A DNA stretch of 64,000 nucleotides from Bacillota bacterium (GCA_023401925.1 JAEXDA010000077.1:124001-188000), one strand, 5' to 3'. Numbered from the stretch's first letter, positions 1 through 9,344 are shown. Translations and numbers: made by a program. The notes: generated by a model from the letters alone, not told the origin.

Positions 1-1
1 C

Positions 2-526
2 AATATGCTGATTGTATCGCAGCTTACACCGCAGATCTTGATGTTGTTGCCTATTTATCTGATTTACGTGACGATTAAAAAATACTTGGGAATTCAAATG
101 GTAGGGACTTATCAGGGCCTCATTATCTTATACCTGACCTTTTCGATACCGTTTTCGATCTGGATGATGAAGAGTTACTTCACCTCCATACCGGTTGAAC
201 TTGAGGAAGCGGCATTCATCGACGGTTGCGGGTATTTGCAGACGATTTTCCGGATCATTATTCCGGTATCCATTCCGGGAGTCATTTCGGTAGCAATCTA
301 TTCATTTCTGATAGGATGGGAAGAAGTGCTCTTTGCCAGTGTTCTTACAAATAACAGCACCCGAACAGTGGCTATCGGACTTAGAAACTATGCGGCCGCC
401 AGTACCGTATACTGGAATGAAATGATGGCCGCGGCGGTGACGGTGACGATTCCTATTATCGTTGTGTTTATAGTGATTCAAAAATATTTAATCTCCGGTT
501 TTACCGCCGGAAGCGTCAAAGGCTGA
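2..526 (+). CDS. Sugar ABC transporter permease (MalG/UgpE type), C-terminal part
   Basis: Inner-membrane permease of a carbohydrate ABC importer. The reading frame is already open at the left edge, so the N-terminus lies outside the window and about 174 residues remain. Membrane segments are visible near the start (ILMLLPIYLIY), in the middle and near the end (VTIPIIVVFIVI). The EAA coupling loop, which contacts the ATPase, is clear: EEAAFIDGCGYLQTIFRI followed by a proline. This is typical of the MalG/UgpE branch of MetI-like permeases. It sits 31 bp upstream of two sulfatase genes, so a sulfated or sulfatase-released saccharide is a reasonable substrate, but that is inference from context. 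The ATPase and binding protein are not in view. Confidence 0.9.
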   Translation, partial: NMLIVSQLTPQILMLLPIYLIYVTIKKYLGIQMVGTYQGLIILYLTFSIPFSIWMMKSYFTSIPVELEEAAFIDGCGYLQTIFRIIIPVSIPGVISVAIYSFLIGWEEVLFASVLTNNSTRTVAIGLRNYAAASTVYWNEMMAAAVTVTIPIIVVFIVIQKYLISGFTAGSVKG

Positions 527-557
527 TAAACTTGGGAAAGATAGAGGAGCAAAGAAT

Positions 558-2051
558 ATGCGTGTGATTATGGTCATGTTTGACTCTTTAAACAGAAGAA
601 TGCTGGAACCCTATGGATGCGACTGGGTAAAGACCCCCAATTTTACCAGACTTAGCAAGATGGGTGTCACCTTCGACAATTCTTATGTGGGAAGTATGCC
701 CTGTATGCCCGCGCGAAGGGAACTCCATACCGGCAGATTGAATTTCCTGCACAGGAGCTGGGGGCCCATCGAACCCTTTGATGATTCCATGCCCGAGATA
801 CTTAAAAACAAGGGTGTTTACACCCATTTGGTAAGCGACCATTACCATTACTGGGAGGATGGCGGTTGCACCTACCACACCCGCTACTGCTCCTGGGAAA
901 TATCGCGGGGGCAGGAAGGGGACCCGTGGAAAGGCGTTGTCAAAGATCCCGAGATTCCTGAAAATATCAACAAATATAAGAAAGGGTTATGGTCAAGACA
1001 GGACTGGGTGAACAGGACCTATATGCAAAAGGAAGAAGATTTGCCGATATCGAAAACATTCCGCATGGGGCTTGAATTTATTGAGAAAAACAAAAATGAC
1101 GATAACTGGTTTTTACAAATCGAAACTTTTGATCCTCATGAACCCTTTTATTCGCTTCCCGAACATAAACAGCAATATCCCTATGAATACGACGGCCCGG
1201 TATTCGACTGGCCCTATTATCGGGAAGTACTGGAGAGTCCCGAACAAGTTAAGCATTGCATATATGAGAATGCGGCCTTGGTGAGCTTGTGCGATCAGAA
1301 GCTTGGAGAAGTGCTGGATATGATGGACCGGCACCACATGTGGGAAGACACCATGCTGATAGTCAACACCGACCATGGTTTTCTCCTCGGCGAGCATGAC
1401 TTCTGGGGGAAATGTTGGGCGCCTTTTTATGATGAAGTGGCCCATACCCCCTTGTTTATTTGGGACCCCCGATCCAAAAAGGCAGGAGAAAGACGGGAGA
1501 GTCTGGTGCAGACAATCGATTTGGCCCCGACCATCCTGGATTTCTTTGGGGTTGAGATTCCAAAGGATATGGAAGGCGTTGCCCTGCGCAAGGTCATTGA
1601 AAACGATATCAAAATCAGAGAGGCGCTTCTTTTTGGAAAGTTCGGCAGCCAGATCAATGTTACAGACGGAAAATACGTATATATGAGAGAATGTATGGAA
1701 GGCAATGAGCCGTTGTATCAATACACACTGATGCCGACGCGCCATGGGGACGGCAGGGCCTTCATTGACCATCAGGAACTCCTTGATATGGAAGACGCAA
1801 GACCTTTTGGTTTCACCAAAGGGCTTCCGGTGATGAGAATACCGGCGTTCAGAGTTGAAGAAACCATAAGAAAGTTTGATACGATGTTATTCGACCTGAA
1901 TACGGATCCATACCAGCACAATCCCCTGGATAATCCGGAAATTGAAAAGAAAATGATCGCCTCTATGATCCGGCTCATGAAGGAAAACGAGGCTCCCGAT
2001 GAGCAATATGTCCGGATGGACCTTGAAAAATATATGGAGAAAGAGAGATAA
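558..2051 (+). CDS. Sulfatase (formylglycine-dependent, alkaline phosphatase superfamily)
   Basis: Hydrolyses sulfate esters, probably on a saccharide. The active-site signature is Cys49-Met-Pro-Ala-Arg53; Cys49 would be oxidised to formylglycine by a maturase. The metal-binding pair Asp272-His273 and Lys285 lie in NTDHGFLLGEHDFWGK, the usual C-terminal metal site. Length is 497 residues, normal for the family. No signal peptide is visible, so the enzyme is probably cytoplasmic and would act on imported sugar. The start has a good ribosome site (GAGGAG at about 545). It is followed after 3 bp by a second sulfatase, and the upstream ABC permease suggests a sugar-use operon. The substrate cannot be read from the sequence. 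Confidence 0.93.
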   Translation: MRVIMVMFDSLNRRMLEPYGCDWVKTPNFTRLSKMGVTFDNSYVGSMPCMPARRELHTGRLNFLHRSWGPIEPFDDSMPEILKNKGVYTHLVSDHYHYWEDGGCTYHTRYCSWEISRGQEGDPWKGVVKDPEIPENINKYKKGLWSRQDWVNRTYMQKEEDLPISKTFRMGLEFIEKNKNDDNWFLQIETFDPHEPFYSLPEHKQQYPYEYDGPVFDWPYYREVLESPEQVKHCIYENAALVSLCDQKLGEVLDMMDRHHMWEDTMLIVNTDHGFLLGEHDFWGKCWAPFYDEVAHTPLFIWDPRSKKAGERRESLVQTIDLAPTILDFFGVEIPKDMEGVALRKVIENDIKIREALLFGKFGSQINVTDGKYVYMRECMEGNEPLYQYTLMPTRHGDGRAFIDHQELLDMEDARPFGFTKGLPVMRIPAFRVEETIRKFDTMLFDLNTDPYQHNPLDNPEIEKKMIASMIRLMKENEAPDEQYVRMDLEKYMEKER

Positions 2052-2054
2052 CCG

Positions 2055-3533
2055 ATGAAACCCAATGTAATCCTGATTATGGCCGACCAGCTAAAAGCCG
2101 GCGCTTTAAGGGCATATGGGAATGGTTTTTTGAAGACGCCGGCTTTGGATAAACTGGCGGATGAGGGAGTACTATTTACAAACGCCTTTACCCCCCATCC
2201 GTTGTGTGTGCCGGCAAGAATATCGACTTGGTGCTCTCAATACCCTCATACCCACGGGGGAAGAAGAAACGAATCCTCGATGCCGCAAGATGCCGTCCAT
2301 GCATTTAAACTTTGGAAGCAAGAAGGACTTACCGCCGGCCTGATCGGTAAGAACCACTGCTTCAAGACCCAAGCGGATTTGGATTTGTTTGATGTCTGGT
2401 GTGAAATAGAGCATCGGGGACTGGTTAAAGCTCATCCATGCAAAGGGCTGGACTGGCCTGTATCGGTTGAGGATATTGAGAAGGCCCATGAGACCAGAAA
2501 GAACATGGAGTGGAAGACTCCCAGGATTGCCTATTCCCACAGCGAGCATCCTCTAGAACATTATTCAACCGGTTTGATCACCGACCAGACCTTGAAATTT
2601 CTTGAGGAATACCGGAATGAACCCTTCGCGCTTTGGGTGTCCTATCCCGATCCCCACGGCCCGTATGATGTGCCGAAAAAATATTTTGATGCAATTATCA
2701 ACCAGGTGGAGCTGCCTCCATGGGATGATGATGAGTTTACCAACGCTCCGGAAAGAAATAAGATATTTTATGAAATGATGGGCCTTAAAAAGGATAACCC
2801 GGTATATGTTAAGGAAGCAATCGCCACATATTATGCGATGATTAAGTTTATTGACGTCGGCATCGGAAGAATACTGGATAAGTTGGCGGAATTGAACTTA
2901 ATGGAAAATTCCATCATTGTTTTCTGCGCCGATCATGGCGAATGCGCCGGGGAACATGGTTTGCTCGGGAAGGCCGGGGTGTTTTACGATTGTCATACCA
3001 GGATACCGTTGATTGTTTCCGCGCCGGGCATGATTCCCCGGGGGCAAGTCGAGGAAAGCATGGTAAGTTTGATTGACATCGTTCCAACATTGCTCAAACT
3101 TCAGAACATGGAGATACCCGGATGTATGGAGGGAAAACCACTGCCCGGTATTACGGATGCGGAACCGCGGGAGGCGGTATTTTCGGAATACGGCGCGGGA
3201 GGGAGGCCGTTTACATCAAAAGATCTTCATCAACTTGCCAAACCGTACGGGCATCATACAATATTACAAACGCTCCGCTGGCGTGAAGCCGAAGGGAGGT
3301 GTAAGATGATTCGCACCAAGGAATGGAAGTATGTCCATGATCCAATGGGCGATATAGATGAACTTTATGACATGGTCCATGACCCGTGGGAACAGAGAAA
3401 TCTGATGGATGATCCGCAATATGAGGGAATTATCAATCAGATGAGGCTGAAACTTTTGGACTGGTGCATCCGGCATGAGGACGGAAAACCGGTGCCATTG
3501 CCGGAAGAGGAATTTTATAATATAATAATATAA
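2055..3533 (+). CDS. Sulfatase (formylglycine-dependent), second of a pair
   Basis: A second sulfatase of 492 residues. The formylglycine motif is Cys51-Val-Pro-Ala-Arg55, Asp11 near the N-terminus is a metal ligand, and Asp293-His294 with Lys306 (ADHGECAGEHGLLGKAG) form the rest of the metal site. No signal peptide is visible. It differs clearly from the upstream sulfatase, so the pair is not a recent tandem copy and probably acts on different linkages. The 3-bp gap argues for translational coupling. Both enzymes have the Cys-type motif that anaerobic maturases (anSME) activate, yet the maturase gene just downstream is broken, so activity would need a maturase encoded elsewhere. Confidence 0.93.
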   Translation: MKPNVILIMADQLKAGALRAYGNGFLKTPALDKLADEGVLFTNAFTPHPLCVPARISTWCSQYPHTHGGRRNESSMPQDAVHAFKLWKQEGLTAGLIGKNHCFKTQADLDLFDVWCEIEHRGLVKAHPCKGLDWPVSVEDIEKAHETRKNMEWKTPRIAYSHSEHPLEHYSTGLITDQTLKFLEEYRNEPFALWVSYPDPHGPYDVPKKYFDAIINQVELPPWDDDEFTNAPERNKIFYEMMGLKKDNPVYVKEAIATYYAMIKFIDVGIGRILDKLAELNLMENSIIVFCADHGECAGEHGLLGKAGVFYDCHTRIPLIVSAPGMIPRGQVEESMVSLIDIVPTLLKLQNMEIPGCMEGKPLPGITDAEPREAVFSEYGAGGRPFTSKDLHQLAKPYGHHTILQTLRWREAEGRCKMIRTKEWKYVHDPMGDIDELYDMVHDPWEQRNLMDDPQYEGIINQMRLKLLDWCIRHEDGKPVPLPEEEFYNIII

Positions 3534-3562
3534 CGACGATCTTAAACAGCGAGGCGATAACC

Positions 3563-3856
3563 GTGCCGCCGATTAACACTTTGATCAAACCGGCCTCCAG
3601 TTCCTGCAATTTACGTTGTGCCTATTGTTTTTATCACGATGTGGCCGATAACCGTAATCAGCTCAATTATGGGCTGATGAGCGAGGCTACCCTGAGAACC
3701 ATTGTCCAAAAAACATTGGCGCCGACGGCTATGCTGGTTTCGCCTTTCAGGGCGGAGAGCCGGCCCTGGCCGGACTTGATTTTTATAAGCGGCTTCTGGT
3801 TTTTGAAAAACAATATAATACGAAAGAGGATCCTGTAATCCGGTGGTGGAGTATGA
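3563..3856 (+). pseudogene. Anaerobic sulfatase-maturating enzyme (radical SAM), broken N-terminal remnant
   Basis: The first part encodes LIKPASSSCNLRCAYCFYHD, with the radical SAM CxxxCxxC cluster motif in the form typical of anaerobic sulfatase maturases. Around 3712-3733 the frame breaks. The frame one base earlier continues with GFAFQGGEPALAGLDFYK, which is the conserved anSME motif after the cluster loop, and then stops shortly after RWWSMK. Intact family members have about 370-400 residues including a C-terminal SPASM-type region; here only about 95 codons remain. So there is one frameshift plus loss of roughly three quarters of the gene. The position after two Cys-type sulfatases fits an original sulfatase-maturase operon. 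Confidence 0.85.
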
Positions 3857-3890
3857 AGGGCCTTCAATGTTGATAGAAATATGGGTGAAT

Positions 3891-3937
3891 AAAAAAAGGA
3901 GCTGTCCCTGAAGTAAATTGAGACAGCCCCTTTTTTT
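3891..3937 (+). terminator. Intrinsic terminator-like inverted repeat after the sulfatase group
   Basis: Arms at 3891-3906 and 3922-3937 pair over 16 bases with one mismatch (A7-GGAGCTGTC against GACAGCCCC-T7), ending in seven T. It can act in both directions. The GGCTGTC core recurs in the long hairpin at 44571-44651. The stretch 3938-4063 holds nothing recognisable. Confidence 0.7.
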
Positions 3938-4063
3938 AGCCCAGGTCAAAGGAAAACTGTCACTGTGCCGCCATTGGAATAAACATCAACAAAAAAAAGA
4001 ACTCATTCCCAGGTTGGAGACGATTGAAGGGCGTATCTGGAGCTGATTGCCAATGGACCGGGA

Positions 4064-4092
4064 TTGTGGGTCAAGGCTCTATATAGTATAAT
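4064..4092 (+). promoter_or_regulatory. Candidate sigma-A promoter for the Nif3-like gene
   Basis: TTGTGG (4064-4069), 17-bp spacer, TATAAT (4087-4092). The -10 is perfect and the -35 is partial. It lies about 110 bp upstream of the Nif3-like start, and nothing else explains the stretch 4093-4204. Confidence 0.4.
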
Positions 4093-4204
4093 GAAATAAA
4101 TGGCAGGTGAAATAAAATCAAGGACAGTCAGGGAGTCATCGTAAAAAAATGAAGCGTTACAGGCTATTATAATTCGTTTTAGTCTGGGAAAGAAGGGATC
4201 CATT

Positions 4205-4987
4205 TTGAAAATGAATGCGCTATGGATTTTTCTGAAAAAAATGGCTCCCGGCTTGTCCACTCAGGATTTTACTCATCCGGACGCCTTGATGACGGATGAA
4301 AATATTTCCAAATTGGGGATTTGTGTCGATCCAACGGCTATCAACATTGAAAACGCCGTTAAGTCAGGGATAAGGGTGCTGATTAGTTATCATCCCTGGC
4401 ATGGAGAGGCTAAAGAATACATTGAATCAGGCCAATTGCAGATCTGGCCATTGCATGAGGCTTGGGACAATGTTGCGGAGGGAGGTCTCTATACACTGGC
4501 CAAAGGGATCGGTGTAGATGGTCTATACCTCCGGGGGGAGTTGCTCATTGGCCAAGTGGAAACCGGTTTTCGGGATTTGATTGAGAACTGCCAGCGCTTT
4601 TTGGGACAAAATATCTTGTCCTTCAGCGGCGATTTAAAGCAGGAAGTCCACAAAGTCGCCATGTGGGCGGGACCGGGATTTTTGCCGCAGTATAAAAAGT
4701 TTTGGGACGCCAGTCTATCGGAAAATTGCGACACATTTTTATCCAGTGAACTCACACTATCGGCGCTGCGCTATTCCCGGGCCCGCCGCTTAAAATTGAT
4801 CGACCTCGGACACAGCTTGCTTGCCAAGCCGGGAATGTTGAATGTGGCGGAGATTTTGAAAAAAGAGGCCCAAGATTGCTTGGTGCAATTTTTAGACGAC
4901 CTCTATGTTTGTACATATTACACCAATTGTTCTTTTGCCGACCAGTTCACCGAAACCGAGGACATCTTTTTTGGAACGGAAGGCTAA
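4205..4987 (+). CDS. Nif3-like dinuclear metal centre protein (DUF34/YqfO type)
   Basis: A 260-residue protein resembling the Nif3/DUF34 family, widespread metal-binding proteins of unsettled biochemical role. What can be seen: ISYHPWHGE, matching the family HHP-type metal site near the N-terminus; GLYTLAKGIGVDG, matching the hydrophobic stretch before the central ligand region; and LSSELTLSALRYSRARRLKLIDLGHS, matching the C-terminal motif that ends in D-x-GH. Some ligand positions look altered (a single His in YHP where HH is usual), so metal loading may differ. The start is TTG with a purine-rich ribosome site near 4188-4198. It precedes coaX by 55 bp. The family call is fairly safe, the function is open. 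Confidence 0.65.
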   Translation: MKMNALWIFLKKMAPGLSTQDFTHPDALMTDENISKLGICVDPTAINIENAVKSGIRVLISYHPWHGEAKEYIESGQLQIWPLHEAWDNVAEGGLYTLAKGIGVDGLYLRGELLIGQVETGFRDLIENCQRFLGQNILSFSGDLKQEVHKVAMWAGPGFLPQYKKFWDASLSENCDTFLSSELTLSALRYSRARRLKLIDLGHSLLAKPGMLNVAEILKKEAQDCLVQFLDDLYVCTYYTNCSFADQFTETEDIFFGTEG

Positions 4988-5042
4988 ACCCCGATAGGGC
5001 AAATGAACTTGCCGATTCATGGAAAAAATTGGAGTGGGCTCG

Positions 5043-5807
5043 ATGCTGTTAGTTTTCGATATTGGAAATCGTCAAACCGTTGTCGGGGTTTTCAGCGGGG
5101 AGAAATTGTCGGCCAGTTGGAGACTGGCTACGGATCACCGGAAAACCGTCGATGAATACGGCATCATGCTGAAATGCCTTTTTGCAGACTGCCAGCTGGA
5201 GCCGGCCAAGATTCAAAGGGCTGTAATTGCCAATGTTGTACCGCAACTGGCCGGGGTTTTTGAAAAAGTCGTTGAAAAATATTTTGGCGCGCCCGTTTTG
5301 GTAGTGGGTCCTGGGGTCAAAACCGGATTGTCGATTAAAATGGAAAATCCCCGGGAAATTGGGGCCGACTTAATCGTTAACGCTATCGCCGGCATCTCCA
5401 TTTACGGGCCGCCTTTCATTGTGGTTGATTTTGGAACCGCCACCACTTTTTGCGCAGTTGGGCCAAACGGCGATTATTTAGGGGGGGCTATTGTCCCGGG
5501 CCTGAATATGATTAGCGAGGCATTGGTTCAATATGCGGCGGAATTGCCTCATGTCCTGTTGATGAAGCCCAAGAACGTGATTGGCAAGAATACGGTGAGC
5601 GCCATGCAATCCGGTCTGATATACGGTTATATTGGCCTGATTGAGGGTATGATCTCTCGCATGAAGGCCGAAATGAGCTGCGAGGTCAAGGTGATTGCGG
5701 CTGGTGGCTTGTCTGAATTGATTATGGGCGAAACCAAGCTGTTCAACATCTCCAATCCCAATTTAACCTTGGAAGGACTGCGGCTGATTAGCGATTTAAA
5801 TAAATAG
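5043..5807 (+). CDS. coaX: Type III pantothenate kinase
   Basis: Phosphorylates pantothenate in the first step of coenzyme A synthesis. The protein opens with MLLVFDIGNRQTVVGVF, the phosphate-binding DxGN motif of the ASKHA fold in CoaX. Other family landmarks are GADLIVNAIAG, VVDFGTATTFCAV and GGAIVPGL. With the start at 5043 the protein has 254 residues, the usual CoaX length. That ATG is preceded by GGAGTGGG at 5031-5038; a longer frame starting at 5019 would add eight atypical residues and is not preferred. It lies between the Nif3-like gene and hflX, 15 bp from the latter, in a housekeeping operon. Confidence 0.95.
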   Translation: MLLVFDIGNRQTVVGVFSGEKLSASWRLATDHRKTVDEYGIMLKCLFADCQLEPAKIQRAVIANVVPQLAGVFEKVVEKYFGAPVLVVGPGVKTGLSIKMENPREIGADLIVNAIAGISIYGPPFIVVDFGTATTFCAVGPNGDYLGGAIVPGLNMISEALVQYAAELPHVLLMKPKNVIGKNTVSAMQSGLIYGYIGLIEGMISRMKAEMSCEVKVIAAGGLSELIMGETKLFNISNPNLTLEGLRLISDLNK

Positions 5808-5822
5808 CGGGGGATAGTTTTT

Positions 5823-7103
5823 TTGCATATTCAAGAAGTTAAAAAAGAAAAAGCGATTCTAATCGGGCTGCATCATTCCAGGCCGGAAAAAGAGAATCTT
5901 TCTTTTTGGGCCGAATTTGAAGAACTGGCGGGAACCGCCGGAGCAACTGTTGTCGGAACATTGATTCAGCCCCGGGATAATCCCGATCCCGTTTTTTTTC
6001 TTGGTTCCGGTAAAGCAGAAGAATTGGCGCGGCAGGTGAAAGAATTAAGCGCCGAGGTGGTCGTTTCGGCCCAGGATTTATCGCCGGTCCAGGTTCGGAA
6101 TTTAAGCGATTTAACCGGGGTTAAGGTGATCGACCGCACCGGGTTGATCCTGGATATTTTCGCCCAGCGGGCCGGGACCCGGGAAGGCAAGCTTCAAGTG
6201 GAACTGGCTCAATTGAATTATTTATTGCCGCGTATCTCCGGCTCGGATATTCGTTATTCCAGGATGGGCGGGGGTATCGGAACCCGTGGCCCGGGCGAGA
6301 CCAAGTTGGAAATGGACCGCCGCCATATCCGCCATCGGATCGCGGATTTAAAGCGGGAACTGCTTGAAGTGGAAACCCATCGCCAGGTTCAACGCCAACA
6401 GCGGGAAAAAAATCAGATAAGGACCGTGGCTTTGGTCGGGTATACCAACGCCGGAAAATCGACGCTTTTTAATTCCCTGACCCAGGCCGGGGTTTGTGCG
6501 GAAGGAAGATTGTTTGATACGCTGGATCCGGTTTCTCACCGGATGAAGTTGCCGGATCATAAGGAAATCCTGCTTCTGGATACGGTCGGTTTTATCAGTG
6601 ACTTGCCCCATCAATTGGTGGCGGCATTCAAAGCGACTTTGGAGGAAACCGTCCGGGCCAATGTGTTGATTCATGTGATGGATGGGGGATCCTCCAATTT
6701 GATGCTTCAATATGCTGCGGTAAGAGCGGTCTTAGCCGAACTTCATATTGAAACCAAAGAAATCGTAAATGTCCTCAATAAAGTTGATTTATTGGATTCG
6801 GAAAACCAGATCCGGCGACTCGCTCATGAGTGGGCGGCCTATCCGGTTTCGGCAAAATATCATTTGGGAATGACCGAACTTGTCCAGGGAATCCAGAAGA
6901 AACTGGCGGCCTCAGTCAGAACTTGTCAGGTGTTGTTACCCTTCACGGAAGCGGCGATGCTCGACTTATTGCACCGCAACGGCCGGGTATTGGAAGAAAC
7001 CTATGAACCCGAAGGAATCCGGCTTTTGGCGGAAATGGATGAGCCCCTGGCCGGTAAATTACAGCCTTTTATTCTTCACCCAAGTGAACCGTTGAATACT
7101 TAA
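5823..7103 (+). CDS. hflX: GTPase HflX
   Basis: Ribosome-associated GTPase that splits or rescues stalled 70S ribosomes. The N-terminal HflX domain covers about residues 1-195, including the glycine-rich MGGGIGTRGPGETKLE. The G domain carries G1 GYTNAGKS (206-213), G3 DTVGF (253-257) and G4 NKVD (319-322). Length 426 is normal. The start is TTG at 5823 with GGGGGA at 5810-5815 as the ribosome site, just after the coaX stop. It is followed by dusB after 17 bp, so coaX-hflX-dusB are probably co-transcribed. Confidence 0.95.
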   Translation: MHIQEVKKEKAILIGLHHSRPEKENLSFWAEFEELAGTAGATVVGTLIQPRDNPDPVFFLGSGKAEELARQVKELSAEVVVSAQDLSPVQVRNLSDLTGVKVIDRTGLILDIFAQRAGTREGKLQVELAQLNYLLPRISGSDIRYSRMGGGIGTRGPGETKLEMDRRHIRHRIADLKRELLEVETHRQVQRQQREKNQIRTVALVGYTNAGKSTLFNSLTQAGVCAEGRLFDTLDPVSHRMKLPDHKEILLLDTVGFISDLPHQLVAAFKATLEETVRANVLIHVMDGGSSNLMLQYAAVRAVLAELHIETKEIVNVLNKVDLLDSENQIRRLAHEWAAYPVSAKYHLGMTELVQGIQKKLAASVRTCQVLLPFTEAAMLDLLHRNGRVLEETYEPEGIRLLAEMDEPLAGKLQPFILHPSEPLNT

Positions 7104-7120
7104 AAACTGAGAATTGAGAA

Positions 7121-8098
7121 ATGATCAAAATAGGAACCGTCGATATACAAAACCCGGTTGTATTGGCTCCGATGGCCGGGGTTACTGATCCGCCGTTTCG
7201 GGCTATTGTGAAAGAGTTTAATCCGGGACTGGTTTGCGGGGAAATGATTAGTGCGATGGCATTGCATTATGACAGCCAAAAAACCCGTGGCATGATTCAA
7301 ATTAAACCGTTTGAGAAACCGGTCAGCATCCAGATTTTCGGATCCGATCCGCAAATCATGGCCGAGGCGGCTGCATTTATTGCCGGAGAAGGGGCCGATA
7401 TTCTTGACATCAATATGGGTTGTCCCGTTTCCAAAGTTGTGAAGTCCGGAGAAGGGGCGGCGCTTTTAAAAAATTTGCCCTTGGCGGCGGAAATCATTCA
7501 CAGCGTCGTCAGGAGTGTCAGCATACCGGTTATGGTGAAATTTCGTTTGGGCTGGGATAGCAGCCGGATTGTTGCCTCTGAGCTGGCTAGGATTGCCCAG
7601 GAGCAAGGAGCCGCTGCAGTAACCCTTCATGCCCGGACCCGGGAGCAGTTCTACCAGGGGAAGGCTAATTGGGATGCCATCGCGGAGTTAAAACGACAGG
7701 TGTCTATTCCGGTTATCGGAAACGGCGATGTGGATTCTCCGGAAGCGGCGAAAGCGATGATAGAGCAAACGGGCTGCGATGGCGTGATGATTGGCCAAGC
7801 AGCTCTGGGTCGGCCTTGGATTTTCGGACAAGTTGTAAATTTTCTGGAGCAAGGCCACTTACTGCCGGATCCTCCCATTGGCCGGCAATTTCAAGTCATT
7901 CATAAGCATTTGCAATTGCAGATCGAATATTCCGGGGAACATCGCGGTTTGTTGGAAATGCGCAAACATCTGTCGTGGTATTTCAAAGGATTGCCTGGCG
8001 CTGCCAAAATGCGGGATAGGGTCAATACCTTGACGACTGTGGAATCACTGCGGAAAGCGTTGCAGGATTACGAGAGCTATGTGCTGGAAAGCGCTTGA
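7121..8098 (+). CDS. dusB: tRNA-dihydrouridine synthase DusB
   Basis: FMN enzyme that reduces uridine to dihydrouridine in tRNA. The 325-residue protein shows the Dus TIM barrel: LAPMAGVTDPPFR at the N-terminus, the catalytic Cys101 in INMGCPVSKV, VTLHARTREQFYQG for substrate and FMN contacts, and IGNGDV plus GCDGVMIGQAALGRPW for phosphate binding. The C-terminal helical RNA-binding part (HLSWYFKGLPGA) is the DusB signature. The start codon is ATG; its ribosome site (GAGAATTGAGAA) is weak, suggesting coupling to hflX. Confidence 0.95.
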   Translation: MIKIGTVDIQNPVVLAPMAGVTDPPFRAIVKEFNPGLVCGEMISAMALHYDSQKTRGMIQIKPFEKPVSIQIFGSDPQIMAEAAAFIAGEGADILDINMGCPVSKVVKSGEGAALLKNLPLAAEIIHSVVRSVSIPVMVKFRLGWDSSRIVASELARIAQEQGAAAVTLHARTREQFYQGKANWDAIAELKRQVSIPVIGNGDVDSPEAAKAMIEQTGCDGVMIGQAALGRPWIFGQVVNFLEQGHLLPDPPIGRQFQVIHKHLQLQIEYSGEHRGLLEMRKHLSWYFKGLPGAAKMRDRVNTLTTVESLRKALQDYESYVLESA

Positions 8099-8135
8099 AA
8101 TAAGTGTTGATTCTTGAAAAAAGAGGTGTTGAAGT

Positions 8136-9038
8136 ATGAAAAGAGTGGTTAGTGTAAGTTTAGGCAGCTCGGTCCGGGACCACCGGGTCGAGGTTGATTT
8201 TTTAGGGGAAAAGGTAACCATCGAACGGATTGGCACCAATGGCGATTTGAAAAAAGCCATTCGGATGATTGGGGAATTGGACGGCCAGGTCGATGCCTTC
8301 GGACTGGGTGGAATCGATCTCTATCTCATTGCCGGTTCAAAACGGTTTGTAATCAAGGATGCCGCCCGTATGGCCGGAGCGGCCCGGAAGAGTCCGGTTC
8401 TGGACGGCAGTGGATTAAAAAACACCCTGGAACGGCAGGTGGTGGATTATTTGCAAGACCAGCTCCAAATCCGGTTGCAGGGCAAAAAAGTGTTGATGGT
8501 TTCGGCTGTCGATCGTTTCGGAATGGCGGAAGCATTCGTTAAAGCCGGGTCCAAAATGGTGTTCGGGGATTTGATTTTCGCACTGGGAATTCCGGTTCCC
8601 TTAACCTCGCTGCGGAATTTGCAGAGGTTGGCCAATGTCGTATTGCCGGTCCTCACCAAGTTGCCATTTACCATTCTTTATCCGACCGGCTCCAAGCAGG
8701 AAACTTCAACACCGAAATATGCCAAATACTATCAGGATGCCGATATTATCGCCGGTGATTTCTTATATATCAAAAAATACATGCCTTACGGCTTGAAAAA
8801 TAAAGTTGTGGTCACCAATACGGTGACCGCGGCGGATGTTGAAGAGTTAAAACAAAAGGGCGTCTCGCTCCTGGTCACCTCAACACCGGAATTTAACGGG
8901 CGTTCTTTCGGCACCAATGTGATGGAAGCGCTGCTGGTGTCATTTTCAGGACGGAAGCCTTCGGAACTGGGAGAAAACGATTATCTTCAGCTTTTAAAGG
9001 ACATGCATTTCGAGCCGCGCGTGGTCCGGCTGGCTTAA
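8136..9038 (+). CDS. Quinate/shikimate 5-dehydrogenase-related protein of Clostridia
   Basis: A 300-residue protein of a conserved family in Clostridia usually annotated as quinate 5-dehydrogenase; I recognise the opening MKRVVSVSLGSSVRDHRVEV, then GLGGIDLYLIAGSKRFVIKDA and DGSGLKNTLER. The centre reads like a Rossmann-type core (KKVLMVSAVDRFGMAEAFVKAGSKMVFGD). I see no catalytic Lys/Asp pair I could assign with confidence, and the true substrate is not established. It follows dusB by 37 bp with an AAGAGGTG ribosome site and closes the housekeeping row. No aromatic-pathway genes are nearby, so the enzyme name should be treated as a family label. Confidence 0.7.
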   Translation: MKRVVSVSLGSSVRDHRVEVDFLGEKVTIERIGTNGDLKKAIRMIGELDGQVDAFGLGGIDLYLIAGSKRFVIKDAARMAGAARKSPVLDGSGLKNTLERQVVDYLQDQLQIRLQGKKVLMVSAVDRFGMAEAFVKAGSKMVFGDLIFALGIPVPLTSLRNLQRLANVVLPVLTKLPFTILYPTGSKQETSTPKYAKYYQDADIIAGDFLYIKKYMPYGLKNKVVVTNTVTAADVEELKQKGVSLLVTSTPEFNGRSFGTNVMEALLVSFSGRKPSELGENDYLQLLKDMHFEPRVVRLA

Positions 9039-9205
9039 ATAAACGAATAGTTCCCGCCAAAAAACGGTTGGCCACGCTGTCTTTTCTCTGCGCCTTGGGG
9101 GGAGAATTAATCTTTTGGGCTTGTATTTGTCCAGCCTTCGGGTTTTGTTACAATTGGCCTAAACTATGCCTAAAAGAAATGTAGCTTCTTGTTGCAGTTT
9201 ATCGA

Positions 9206-9262
9206 CCTTCCCCTCCCTTTAGCATTTGAATCAAACCATCGGTCAAAGGGAGGGGAAATGCT
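9206..9262. repeat. Inverted repeat with swapped arm modules
   Basis: CCCCTCCCTTT-AGCATTT (9210-9227) is followed by AAAGGGAGGGG-AAATGCT (9245-9262). Each module is the reverse complement of its partner, but the two are in the same order instead of mirrored, so only one pair at a time can form a hairpin. A short ATCGACC motif recurs around it (about 9201 and 9278). It lies in the 710-bp gene-free stretch 9039-9748. Confidence 0.5.
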
Positions 9263-9344
9263 ACCAAACATCTTTTATCGACCGGGTTTCTGAAGGGGTG
9301 AGTCGATAGACCAGCAGCTTTACTGAGTGAACTTTATAATCAGA

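Noticed and set aside
1113..1772. 219-codon minus-strand open frame
   Set aside because: It lies wholly inside the first sulfatase gene on the other strand and is a shadow of its codon use.
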